Source: Mucilaginibacter sp. UR6-1 | GTDB lineage: Bacteria; Bacteroidota; Bacteroidia; Sphingobacteriales; Sphingobacteriaceae | DNA length: 64,000 nucleotides | Direction of reading: 5' to 3' | Assembly: GCF_020880975.1 (NCBI RefSeq) | Contig: NZ_JAJIWP010000002.1 | Span: 310,001-374,000 of the forward strand | The notes under the pieces: generated by a model | What the model was told of the DNA's origin: nothing | Databases searched by the model: none | What the model saw: the letters and a program-made list of their open reading frames with translations, nothing else | In this document: piece after piece, positions 27,879-36,150 of the stretch | Layout: each line of letters begins with the position of its first letter | How positions within the stretch are numbered: the stretch's first letter is position 1 | Translations under genes and position numbers: made by a program

Positions 27879-28067
27879 TTAACAGCACGGATAACACTGT
27901 TCGAACAGTTTGGATTCTGTCAGCCAGCTGATGAACCCCACCAGCATAGCATGCTCACTTTTCGACAGGGTGCGTGACAATTCCTGACTCAAAAGGGTGA
28001 CGTTCAACTGGCAAAGGAGACCGTTTAGATGTGGCCGGATAGAATCATTTTGGTATGGTTTATTCAA
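27879..28067 (-). CDS. Small open frame across the right 61-bp repeat, uncertain
   Basis: 62 codons starting MNKPYQNDSIRPHLNGLLCQLN. The first 22 codons lie in the inverted repeat shared with the island's left end, where the same frame is broken by a stop. The remaining part (LLSQELSRTLSKSEHAMLVG) looks amphipathic. It may be a true small gene whose start was copied, or chance coding. No family recognised. Confidence 0.3.
   Translation of the reverse strand: MNKPYQNDSIRPHLNGLLCQLNVTLLSQELSRTLSKSEHAMLVGFISWLTESKLFEQCYPCC
28003..28063. repeat. 61-bp inverted repeat, right copy
   Basis: Reverse complement of 22450-22510 in two exact 19-bp blocks with a diverged 23-bp middle. Together the copies bracket the GIY-YIG, Septu-like and GmrSD-like genes. 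Confidence 0.85.
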
Positions 28068-28539
28068 TAAGCTCGATTCTCCCGATAATAATATAATACG
28101 AAAATACGGAGTATCGAACTGGAAGAACTAATAAAGCAGCTGAATAAATATTTGTTATAAAAAATGAGCTATGGGTAAAAAATGGACAAACTTGACTTTT
28201 CAAGCTTGTCCGATTCGGCAGTCCCAATAGGATTAAATTCGAACCATTTGACCTCTGATTTGCAGCGTTTGGCACCATTCATTATAGTTCGATCCTGTTC
28301 CAGCCTACATTAAAGATGAAGCAGTTACATCAAGATGTAGCTGCTTTCGTTTTTTCTGGTCATATAGTGTTCATACAAGCCAGTCATTCCATGTAGTCAA
28401 TAAACGAGCAACTAAATCGCTTATAATCAATATTTAAGGGTTGTAAAATCTCTGATCTCTGCCAAATTTTCATGGTACTAATTGGCTGTAGAAAAAGGAA
28501 AAAGGGCGGGTAATTTCGAGTTTTTAGGTATTTTTAAAT
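28068..28539. other. Intergenic region with orphan terminator
   Basis: No gene is seen. It holds a copy of the dispersed CGAACC-47 bp-GTTCGAT arrangement (28240-28294) followed by a terminator hairpin that has no plus-strand gene in front of it. Confidence 0.55.
28321..28356 (+). terminator. Orphan plus-strand terminator
   Basis: GCAGTTACATC and GATGTAGCTGC form an 11-bp stem with one G-T pair and a 2-nt loop, then TTCG and a T-run. The nearest plus-strand gene ends 2.4 kb earlier, so its original gene has probably been lost. Confidence 0.65.
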
Positions 28540-29277
28540 ATGGACAGACAAATGCAATTATACTGGAAGGCTTTTGATCAGCTTGTATCCACTGATCATA
28601 TTATAGATAATGATCTCAATCCTATTTATCATTTCGAAGATCAGTTAGTAGATGGAGCAATAATTGACATTGGCTGCGGGCAAACTTCCCCCTTGATAAG
28701 ATATGCCGACATCACTGAAAGACGGTTGATTGGGATAGATAATGAGCCATCCCAGCTTGTGAAGTTGCGATCTCGTATGGCTGAGATCGCCGGTGCCGAC
28801 AGTAAAGCATGGGAATTAATTACAGGCGATTTAATGCATAGCCAACTGCCTAACGGTCCGTATGCAATGGTCATCATGTACAATATTTTACATTTTTTCT
28901 CATTAGACGAGTGTAAAGAGGTGATTGCTAAGATCGATCAACACCTGATTACAGGATCACTTATCAGCATTTGTGTGCATTCGACCAAACATCCCGCAAA
29001 CGATCCAGCAAACTTCGATGCTCTTGCTTACTTTAAACATTTTTTCACGCAAAGCGATCTCGATACATTGTTTCCGACAAATAAGTTTGAACGACTATAC
29101 CGTGCCGATATAGAACGCGATTATGAGAGAATAAATAGCAAGGTGGCGGCATTATGGGCTGAAAAGGTCATTACGGACATGAAGATTAAAGACCATCGCA
29201 CGAAAGCTGATATTCGGCGTGATGCTACTACGCAAAAGTCAACAGCGGAAATTATCAACGTATATCGCAAACGTTAA
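28540..29277 (+). CDS. Class I SAM-dependent methyltransferase
   Basis: 245 aa with motif I IIDIGCGQTSP (41-51), an acidic residue in LIGIDNEP (motif II), and a motif IV region MVIMYNILHFFSLDE. The fold is that of small-molecule methyltransferases (Methyltransf_11/25 type). It stands alone between two copies of the dispersed CGAAC...GTTCG arrangement. Substrate unknown. Confidence 0.78.
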   Translation: MDRQMQLYWKAFDQLVSTDHIIDNDLNPIYHFEDQLVDGAIIDIGCGQTSPLIRYADITERRLIGIDNEPSQLVKLRSRMAEIAGADSKAWELITGDLMHSQLPNGPYAMVIMYNILHFFSLDECKEVIAKIDQHLITGSLISICVHSTKHPANDPANFDALAYFKHFFTQSDLDTLFPTNKFERLYRADIERDYERINSKVAALWAEKVITDMKIKDHRTKADIRRDATTQKSTAEIINVYRKR

Positions 29278-29525
29278 TATTTACGAGTGCTAAAATCCAG
29301 TCATATCTCCGAAATCTCCACTATGTTAGAGAGTATGATATAAAAGAAAAGCCCTGAAATAGAAGTCCTTTTAAGAAAAAGTTTCGCTTTTAAGACTTTT
29401 TGACGTTAAGTAAGTGCTCGCAGGTGGGTGCTTCTCGAACCACTTTGCAGGTGATTTAGAAAGATTGGCATCCCTTGCATTGCGATAGTAACCTTAGTTC
29501 GTGCCCAGTCTCTGGATGGATTAAG

Positions 29526-30434
29526 TTATTCATTTTGGGTCGCCGAAGCGATCAGCGCATGCTTATTCTCCTCTAAAAACTCCTTAACTGTTTTTGCAGG
29601 CCTGCCGAGAATGTAGGGTATATCATTTTGAACCATGGACATATACGACATCCTGCCGTCAAGCATTTGCTTTACAAATTCGATGTTCGCGCTTGCGTAC
29701 CAGCTGTCTGCACCTTTGGAAATCCAATCTTCAATGAGCTGTTTGAACTCTTCAATCCCTTTTTCTTCACACTTGATCTCCAAGCCGGTCACTTCACTCA
29801 TGAGTTGGGCTATCTCTTTTCCGCTATAGCTTTCAACACTCATCCAGTAATGTTCACCGGCATGCCGTTCAGGCCCACCCACCAGCACATCTGCGGCAAC
29901 TGCGGCAATATCACTCGATGCGATATAACCCACCCGGCGGTCTTCCCAATAGGTGGTGAAGGTCAGATTCTTGGGTAGGTAAGCAGTTGTCAGAGCTTCC
30001 ATGAACATATTCGGATGAAGGTGTGTCCAGGCAATACCGCTGGCCTCAATGTATTTCTCGATCATCTGGTGCCAGGCAAAATGCGCATCGGTCGTATCCC
30101 ACTCGGCAAATACCCCCACATGGACAATATGACTGACGCCTGCTTTTTTCGCAGCATCCACTAGGGTTTTACTTTGCGTAAGCATGCCAACGGTGTACCC
30201 GGTTAAAAGAAATACGCGATTAACGCCGGCAAGCGCCAGGGCAAAGGTTTGAGGATCGTCCAAGTCGAGAAACTTGCAGTCTTTTCCTTCGCTGCAAAGC
30301 CTATCGACCACTTCCTGTTTACGGGAAGTGATGCGGACGTTGACCGGCTTACCATCCATCTCATAAACGAGTTGTTTGCCGATTGTACCGCTGGCGCCTA
30401 GAATAAGTACCGTTGGAATCTGGTTCTTTTCCAT
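29526..30434 (-). CDS. NmrA/QOR2-like NAD(P)-binding oxidoreductase
   Basis: 302-aa atypical SDR with the nucleotide-binding ILGASGTIGKQ near the N-terminus and Arg in RITSRKQE, which favours NADP(H). It lacks an obvious YxxxK active site in the classical place. Relatives include NmrA-type redox sensors and quinone reductase QOR2. It is the last of five minus-strand genes that start at the nitroreductase. Confidence 0.82.
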   Translation of the reverse strand: MEKNQIPTVLILGASGTIGKQLVYEMDGKPVNVRITSRKQEVVDRLCSEGKDCKFLDLDDPQTFALALAGVNRVFLLTGYTVGMLTQSKTLVDAAKKAGVSHIVHVGVFAEWDTTDAHFAWHQMIEKYIEASGIAWTHLHPNMFMEALTTAYLPKNLTFTTYWEDRRVGYIASSDIAAVAADVLVGGPERHAGEHYWMSVESYSGKEIAQLMSEVTGLEIKCEEKGIEEFKQLIEDWISKGADSWYASANIEFVKQMLDGRMSYMSMVQNDIPYILGRPAKTVKEFLEENKHALIASATQNE

Positions 30435-30491
30435 TTGATCTATTTTTAATAATATCTATAATTGGATTAGCACAATTTGAGCAGCCCGGAT

Positions 30492-30914
30492 CTAATTATT
30501 TGTCGTCGTCAGTTTTACTTCAATATTATTTCGGGTGGCATTGGAATAGGGACATGCCTGATGTGCGCGTTCAGTAAGTCGTTGTGCCTCTTCAAGGGGC
30601 ACCCCCGAGATATTTACCGCAAGTTCTACCGCCAGTCCAAAAGCACCGCCATCAAAGGGGCCGATGGAAACCTTTGCAGTAACCGAGGTCGTACCGGTTT
30701 TGACCTTTTCTAAGCGGATCGTATGGTTCAGTGCACTGTCAAAACAGGCAGCGTAACCGGCTGCAAATAATTGCTCGGGATTGGTGTAATTGTCATTAGC
30801 ACCACCCATAGCTTTGGGTAATCTTACCTGTAGGTTTAGTACGCCATTATCACTTTTTACCTGGCCATCTCTGCCGCCGGTAGCCGTGGCTTCTGCTGTA
30901 TATAATACTTTCAT
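30492..30914 (-). CDS. OsmC/Ohr family peroxiredoxin
   Basis: 140 aa with Ohr cysteines Cys57 (AAGYAACFDSA) and Cys121 (HQACPYSNAT). It is the compact Ohr form and a distant paralogue of the chromosomal copy at 15678-16136. It should reduce organic hydroperoxides. Gaps to its neighbours are 22 and 57 bp, so it belongs to the oxidoreductase operon. Confidence 0.9.
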   Translation of the reverse strand: MKVLYTAEATATGGRDGQVKSDNGVLNLQVRLPKAMGGANDNYTNPEQLFAAGYAACFDSALNHTIRLEKVKTGTTSVTAKVSIGPFDGGAFGLAVELAVNISGVPLEEAQRLTERAHQACPYSNATRNNIEVKLTTTNN

Positions 30915-30936
30915 TGTTATCTATTTTAAAGGTTAT

Positions 30937-31683
30937 TTATTTGCCTCTTCCCATCTCATGTAAACGGTTGCCGGCTAAAATTTCTTCGTAGGTAGGCCAG
31001 GAAACCATTTTTCTAAGGTTGTCCATAATAAAATCCCGGATTGCAGGCGCTTTCCCTTCTTCAGCATTGCCCAATGCCTGTTTTAATTCAGCTTCATTCA
31101 GTTCCGTGCAATAGGCCGGGGTACCCGGCTGTTGTCTCCAGGATTCAGCTAAACTTCCGGCATCGACGGTATCAAAACCTGTCAAGTCGACCAGTTGAGC
31201 GACCACTTTTTTATGTTCAGGGTTATCGCCGGCTATGGAAATGGCCACTCTTCCTTCCGCACCGGCTGTTTTGCCGTGGTGTTTCAGCGTATACTCCAAT
31301 ATGTTATTAAATACCTTAACCAGCGGGCGATTGAGTATCCCGGAAATGTATTCACTCTCCGTGATCTGTTCCAGTTCCGGGATCTCACCATCCCTGAACG
31401 GATAATAGTTTGAAGTATCCATGACCACTACATCCTGCGGTACTTCTTTCAATAAGTCCTTTGGCAGGTCTTTGTACGCACCGAAGGGCATTGAGAAGAT
31501 GATGGCGTCTACGTCTTTTACCACATCGTGCAGGGTTGCGGCCGTTGCGCCTAATTTGGCGGCTATCTTTTCTAACTCAGGCATTGCCCTGGTATTGGTG
31601 ACTTTCACCTGATGCCCTGCCTGTGCAAACCTCTCCGCCAGAATACTGCCTATGGCACCGGTTCCAATTATTCCTATTTTCAT
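30937..31683 (-). CDS. NADPH-dependent F420 reductase-like oxidoreductase
   Basis: 248 aa from MKIGIIGTG; a start three codons upstream is equally possible. The GxGxxG motif is GTGAIG (7-12) followed by VKVTNTR, suggesting NADP. The family (F420_oxidored) also contains many dehydrogenases in organisms without F420, as Bacteroidota usually are. It starts 2-11 bp after the flavin monooxygenase gene and may supply it with reductant, which is inference. Confidence 0.8.
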   Translation of the reverse strand: MKIGIIGTGAIGSILAERFAQAGHQVKVTNTRAMPELEKIAAKLGATAATLHDVVKDVDAIIFSMPFGAYKDLPKDLLKEVPQDVVVMDTSNYYPFRDGEIPELEQITESEYISGILNRPLVKVFNNILEYTLKHHGKTAGAEGRVAISIAGDNPEHKKVVAQLVDLTGFDTVDAGSLAESWRQQPGTPAYCTELNEAELKQALGNAEEGKAPAIRDFIMDNLRKMVSWPTYEEILAGNRLHEMGRGK

Positions 31684-31694
31684 GTTTTTCATAT

Positions 31695-33053
31695 TTAGTA
31701 TTTTATAGCTTTTGTTTTAACCCTCGGGTCGATCCCATACTGTTCCGGTGCACCGATATGCTCGCGCAGTGTAGCGCCTTCATAGTCTTCATGAAACAAT
31801 CCACGCGCCTGCAAAATGGGTACGACCTCATCGACGAAAGCATCGATACCATCATCGAGTATATCTGGCGAGATCCAGAAACCATCACACGCCCCGGCCT
31901 CAAACCACGCCTGCATATGATCGGCTGCTTCAACACCCGGACCCACGATCGCGGGATGATAATCAATGATCCCGTGCGCAATAATATCCCGCAGGCTCCA
32001 GCCTTCTTTTGCAATTTTCAGGGCGTTAGCAGATCGCGGGTCGTACGGAGAAGGACGGGCTGCATCCAATTGTGCTTTAGAAAGCGGTTCATGCAGGTTA
32101 TTCCGGTCCAGCCTGATGCCCAGCATTTGCTGGAGGTAAGCTACCCGCTGCGGCATCAAATGTCCCATTAACTGTAGCCTGCGGTCGAGCGCTGTCCGCC
32201 GGTCTTTAACGATGGTGGTCATCATTCCCGCGATGAACTTGATCTCATCAGGATCGCGTCCATATTTTATGGCCGCCTCGCGAAAAGCATTGCGTTGCTG
32301 TATACCGTCTTCGATGGTGAAGGCTGCTCCGATAACTACATTGGCAAAACGGCCTGCCAATTCATGCGCGTTAGGGCTCCCGCCAGCATGAAAGACGATG
32401 GGCTGTCCCTGCTGCGATGGCGGGATATAAAGCGTACCCCTGGCATTTACGTAATTGCCAGTAAAACTCACAGTGGCAATCTCGTCGTGTTTTGCAAACT
32501 GTCCGCTTTGCTGGTTATGCACCCAGGCCTCTTTTCCCCAGCTTCCCCAAAATGCTTGGACGAGCTGAACGACTTCGTGCGCCCGCCCGTAGCGGTCTTT
32601 GCTGGAAGGAATGGTTTGCCCGTAGATCGCAGCCACATCATTACTGGTGGAGGTAATGGCATTCCAGCCGGCCCGCCCGTGGCTCATGATATCAAGTGCC
32701 TTGAATTGTTTGGCCAGCGTATAAGGCGCATTGAAAGTGGTAGAACCGGTGGCGACCAAGCCGATGCGTTTGGTTTCCCGTGCCACTGCAGCCAGGGTCA
32801 TCATTACATCGAGGTTGAAGTTGGGTGCTTCGGTTTCCAAAAGGGACGTGCTATCGGTAAAGGGGCCGTCCGGCAGAAAGATAAATTGAAACTTGCCCCG
32901 TTCCGCTGCCTGCGCATGCTTTACCCGCGCATCATAACTGGTATAACTCGCCGGATCAACACCGGGCGTGCGCCAAGCTCCCGGCTGGAAGCCGTAACCG
33001 TTGCCCGACGTTAATCCGATGAGCATTTTTTTGTGGCGACCGTCTATCATCAT
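31695..33053 (-). CDS. LLM-class flavin-dependent monooxygenase (NtaA/SnaA/DszA family)
   Basis: 452 aa with the bacterial luciferase-like barrel. Clear family blocks are AWRTPGVDPASYTSYD near the start, LVATGSTTFNAPYTLAKQ, HGRAGWNAITSTSND and QGQPIVFHAGGSPNAHELAG. These enzymes use reduced FMN to oxidise nitrilotriacetate, EDTA or sulfur heterocycles. The FMNH2 must come from a reductase, and the adjacent nitroreductase is a candidate. The true substrate is unknown. Confidence 0.88.
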   Translation of the reverse strand: MMIDGRHKKMLIGLTSGNGYGFQPGAWRTPGVDPASYTSYDARVKHAQAAERGKFQFIFLPDGPFTDSTSLLETEAPNFNLDVMMTLAAVARETKRIGLVATGSTTFNAPYTLAKQFKALDIMSHGRAGWNAITSTSNDVAAIYGQTIPSSKDRYGRAHEVVQLVQAFWGSWGKEAWVHNQQSGQFAKHDEIATVSFTGNYVNARGTLYIPPSQQGQPIVFHAGGSPNAHELAGRFANVVIGAAFTIEDGIQQRNAFREAAIKYGRDPDEIKFIAGMMTTIVKDRRTALDRRLQLMGHLMPQRVAYLQQMLGIRLDRNNLHEPLSKAQLDAARPSPYDPRSANALKIAKEGWSLRDIIAHGIIDYHPAIVGPGVEAADHMQAWFEAGACDGFWISPDILDDGIDAFVDEVVPILQARGLFHEDYEGATLREHIGAPEQYGIDPRVKTKAIKY

Positions 33054-33063
33054 TAACAGTCAA

Positions 33064-33768
33064 TTATTTGTGAAAAACGACCGTCTTCGCAATGGGTTCG
33101 CGCTTCATTTTGAAAGAGTTACCTGGGGCATCGGGGTCAGCGTAACCAAATGAGATACCGAACAGCATCTTCATTTCGTCGGGAACATTTAATATTTCCC
33201 GTATGGTGCCGGCGAAAAAGCCCAGGGCGGTTTGCGGAATGCCGGCCAGGCCATGCGCCGTAAGGGATAAGAGGAAAGTTTGCCCATACATCCCTATGTC
33301 GCCCCCAACCCGCACGTTATCACCAAATGAAGGCATAAATGGTATGGCCACATGCGGGGCATTAAAAAATCTATAGTTCAGGTCAGCAGCTGCTTTTCTA
33401 CCTTCTTTATCTTCCCGTGCAACGCCAAAAGCCCCATACATGGTTTCAGCCAGGTTAAAGTAACGCTCCTTGTGATCGGCATGGTACTCATTCGTATCAA
33501 AGGTAAAATCCGGAGAAAACCTTCCTGCGTTGTTTTCCTTAATCAACGCTTCTGACAATTCGTTCAGCTTGTCTCCTGAGACGATATGCGTTTCCCAAGG
33601 TTGCGTATTGCAATTGGAAGGTGCTAGTTGGGCATCTTCCAGTACCGAGGTGATTATATTATCTGAGACTGGCGTTTCTAAAAAGCCACGGCAGGACGTC
33701 CTTGTATAAAGTATTTCTTTAAATGATTGAGTACCGGGGTAAATTTCATTTAATGTTGCTGTTTCCAT
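33064..33768 (-). CDS. Nitroreductase family flavoprotein
   Basis: From METATLNEIYP it is 234 aa; an upstream in-frame ATG is less likely. FMN contacts of the family are seen in YTRTSCRGF, DAQLAPSNCNTQPWETHIV and the C-terminal GFAGTIREIL/GISFGYADPD region. It reduces nitro compounds, quinones or flavin with NAD(P)H. It is the first gene of the five-gene operon and is divergent from an HxlR regulator 105 bp away. Confidence 0.88.
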   Translation of the reverse strand: METATLNEIYPGTQSFKEILYTRTSCRGFLETPVSDNIITSVLEDAQLAPSNCNTQPWETHIVSGDKLNELSEALIKENNAGRFSPDFTFDTNEYHADHKERYFNLAETMYGAFGVAREDKEGRKAAADLNYRFFNAPHVAIPFMPSFGDNVRVGGDIGMYGQTFLLSLTAHGLAGIPQTALGFFAGTIREILNVPDEMKMLFGISFGYADPDAPGNSFKMKREPIAKTVVFHK

Positions 33769-33873
33769 CGTATCAGTTATTATTTGAAATGAATTGACAA
33801 AGTTCCGCAATAAAGGCTTTACTTTGTATAGCCCTTTCCTAAAAGAAAGTGAATTAACTTTAAATGCGTTAAC

Positions 33874-34236
33874 ATGGCCGTAAAGAGAGGCTACAATGAT
33901 TGCCTTAGCACCATTAAGCCGGTGCGCGATTTTTTAGATGTGATGAGTGGTAAGTGGAAGTTTCCCATACTGGTGTCTATAGGCGTAGGCAATGACAGGT
34001 TTATGGATATACAGGATAGCATTCCGGGCATTACGCCCAAAGTATTAGCCAAAGAGCTGAAGGAGTTGGAACAGCATCAGCTCATCAAGAGAACAATAGT
34101 CAACGAATATCCTATTAAAATTATATATACGAGAAATCCTTATGCGGATACCTTAACCCCGTTAATTTATGCAATGAAAGACTGGGGAATTAACCATCGC
34201 AAAAAAGTTTTTGCGGACACTGACCCTGAACTCTAG
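33874..34236 (+). CDS. HxlR family transcriptional regulator
   Basis: 120 aa with the HxlR winged helix: VMSGKWKFPILVSIGVGND, FMDIQDSIPGITPKVLAKEL and LIKRTIVNEYP. It is divergent from the nitroreductase operon and probably represses it until an electrophile is present. Cys10 (YNDCLST) is the only cysteine near the N-terminus, the usual sensor place in this family. Confidence 0.87.
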   Translation: MAVKRGYNDCLSTIKPVRDFLDVMSGKWKFPILVSIGVGNDRFMDIQDSIPGITPKVLAKELKELEQHQLIKRTIVNEYPIKIIYTRNPYADTLTPLIYAMKDWGINHRKKVFADTDPEL

Positions 34237-34558
34237 ATTACGTATATCGCTAAGTCAACAAATTAAAAAATTATTTTTGTGTACAGTGGGCGAACCAATT
34301 GGTGGAGCAATTGAAGGTCTTGAATGAAATAAACGTTGCTAAAACGGATTCGATTCCCCTTTAGGCTATCATACAAATTGGCAAGTGCAGATTAAACCGT
34401 TCAACGAATTGCCGTTTTAAATTGCCCGTGGGACATGTTTAACCTGAGCTGCTGACTTAACCTGAATTCACAAAGAGATAGCTGAAACGGTTAATAATTT
34501 TAGACTAGGCAACGAGTAAAAGTGATCTTCAAAATTATACTCTGTGTAATTTTGAAGA
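34237..34558. other. Intergenic region
   Basis: No gene is seen in these 322 bases. It contains another CGAACC...GATTCG pair (34291-34356). Near 34527-34560 a short inverted repeat around GATCTTCAAAATTATAC and GTGTAATTTTGAAGATC may terminate one or both flanking operons. Confidence 0.55.
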
Positions 34559-34560
34559 TC
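34530..34560. terminator. Hairpin before the DUF262 operon end
   Basis: CTTCAAAATTATAC and GTGTAATTTTGAAG pair with a short loop, just past the stop of the minus-strand DUF262 gene. It lies in the right place to end that operon. It lacks a clear T-run. Confidence 0.45.
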
Positions 34561-36148
34561 AAAAAACCAGACCAAGGCTTTGAACAAATTGGGACTCGTG
34601 GTAAAGCATTAAGTCTTTTCGGCTCAGAAGGATTCCCTGGAAATCACCGATTTGATATAGATTTCGCATTTGATCGCTTAACAAAAAGCGTTCTGCATAA
34701 TCTGGAAAATTAGGACTGTCAAACATATAAGAAAGATCACGATGTTTGGTTTGAACAACCTCGGCATCAGATTGATCCGGTGTGTAGCTGATCATCGGTA
34801 CGACGCCTTCAGGAATCTGGTGGTTTTCTAATAGATAATATATTTTGAGTTCATCCACATTTGCAGCATTTATCGGGGTAAAGTCGTTACCCTTATTCAA
34901 TAAAAATAATACTAATGCTTTTGCTCTCACGCTACCAAAATAGATGGTTTTGGGAAACTCAGAGACGATAAAGGGTGTTCCTGGTTTATCGTTAAAAATC
35001 ATATCGACATCAGGATCTGTAATAAACTCTTTAAACTGGTTAAACGCCAGTCTCTGTTTGCTTAAAGAATAGATTGTGAAATAGCCAGAGTAAGTAGTTA
35101 CCCAAAACCAATACTTTAGTTTTTTTAATTGAAAATGTGTCGGCTGTGGTACTTCGTTAAAAAAATAGGTAAGAAAAATCAGCTGGCTACTATACGGCAG
35201 TAGTTTACTGTCGATGACCAGTAATTCCTCAAATAAAAACGCAACTGCTCTTACAATGCTTTCAAGTGTACGAATAGCTACAGGAATGAAATTTGATTTC
35301 TTTACTAAACCTGCAACTTTCTCATCAAAATAATACTTACCAAATGCGCTTTGGATACATTGTAAGACAAGTTCTCTTTTGATTTTTTCAAAATTATACT
35401 CTTTTAACTGGAAAAGCAATCTGTCAATCTCGGTACCTAATCTAAAATTATGCTCCTGATTATAAGTTAGAGCGGACACCATCCAGTCCGGTGATATTTT
35501 TGCTCCTTTGGAGTTAATCCGTGAAAATATATCCACTGCGTCCTCAATGCTGCCACCGACAATTTCTATCGAAGGTAACTCATAATCCAAAATAGATGAG
35601 GAAAGCGTCCTTGCCCGGTCAATAAGTTCGCTGGCCAACGCCCGGTCTGTTAACGTGGATCTCAAACGCTCTCCGTAGTCCAAGAATGCATAAGTATCGA
35701 TTAGTGTGTTAACCGGTATAAAAGTAATTTCGGTTGTTGCACTTCGTGAAAATGTAAACTCTTCAGCTATCAGGTCATAATATATCGCAAATTCTTTAAC
35801 CCGCTCGACCTCGTTTCGTTGAAGCTCTGTATTATCAGGATTGATAAGACAGCCAAACAGCGTAGACAATCGTTGAAAGCCATCAAGTATATATAAATAT
35901 TGTTCGTTTTGAACCCTTGCTGGAACACGGTAAGGGCCTATCTCTTCTTTGACAAAAAAAGTGTCGTTTGGTTTCCAGAACAACAAGGAGCCAATGGGAT
36001 AACCCAGTTTTAAACTTTCAAATAGTTCCAGTTTCTCCTTTTTTCCCCAAACAAAGTCGCGCTGAAAAGTAGGAATCTGTAATTTACCCTCTTCGATATC
36101 CCTGATATAATTTATCAGTCGTGTTACTTTTGGTGTTACTTTTAGCAT
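34559..36148 (-). CDS. DUF262 protein without an HNH domain
   Basis: 529 aa. The N-terminal DUF262 domain is clear: IPTFQRDFVWGKKEK and a variant nucleotide motif LDGFQRLSTL (Asp89-Gly-Phe-Gln-Arg93) where most relatives have DGQQR. The C-terminal half has none of the DUF1524 HNH residues; YYLLENHQIPEGV may be a decayed HH site. It is the last gene of a tight operon behind an ATPase and a TOPRIM-like protein, with a 2-bp gap. I infer a sensing or NTP-hydrolysing role, with the nuclease supplied by the TOPRIM protein. Confidence 0.78.
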   Translation of the reverse strand: MLKVTPKVTRLINYIRDIEEGKLQIPTFQRDFVWGKKEKLELFESLKLGYPIGSLLFWKPNDTFFVKEEIGPYRVPARVQNEQYLYILDGFQRLSTLFGCLINPDNTELQRNEVERVKEFAIYYDLIAEEFTFSRSATTEITFIPVNTLIDTYAFLDYGERLRSTLTDRALASELIDRARTLSSSILDYELPSIEIVGGSIEDAVDIFSRINSKGAKISPDWMVSALTYNQEHNFRLGTEIDRLLFQLKEYNFEKIKRELVLQCIQSAFGKYYFDEKVAGLVKKSNFIPVAIRTLESIVRAVAFLFEELLVIDSKLLPYSSQLIFLTYFFNEVPQPTHFQLKKLKYWFWVTTYSGYFTIYSLSKQRLAFNQFKEFITDPDVDMIFNDKPGTPFIVSEFPKTIYFGSVRAKALVLFLLNKGNDFTPINAANVDELKIYYLLENHQIPEGVVPMISYTPDQSDAEVVQTKHRDLSYMFDSPNFPDYAERFLLSDQMRNLYQIGDFQGILLSRKDLMLYHESQFVQSLGLVF

Positions 36149-36150
36149 CC

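Noticed and set aside
28240..28310. Functional tRNA gene
   Set aside because: GTTCGATC looks like a T loop, but the flanking bases do not pair as a T stem and no acceptor stem or anticodon arm can be drawn.
30937..31683. Evidence of coenzyme F420 metabolism
   Set aside because: The family name suggests it, but many members use other substrates and no F420 biosynthesis or F420-binding genes are in the window.
32295..33014. Long (239-codon) plus-strand frame opposite the flavin monooxygenase
   Set aside because: The minus-strand protein matches the LLM family throughout. The antisense frame has an unnatural composition and no domain.
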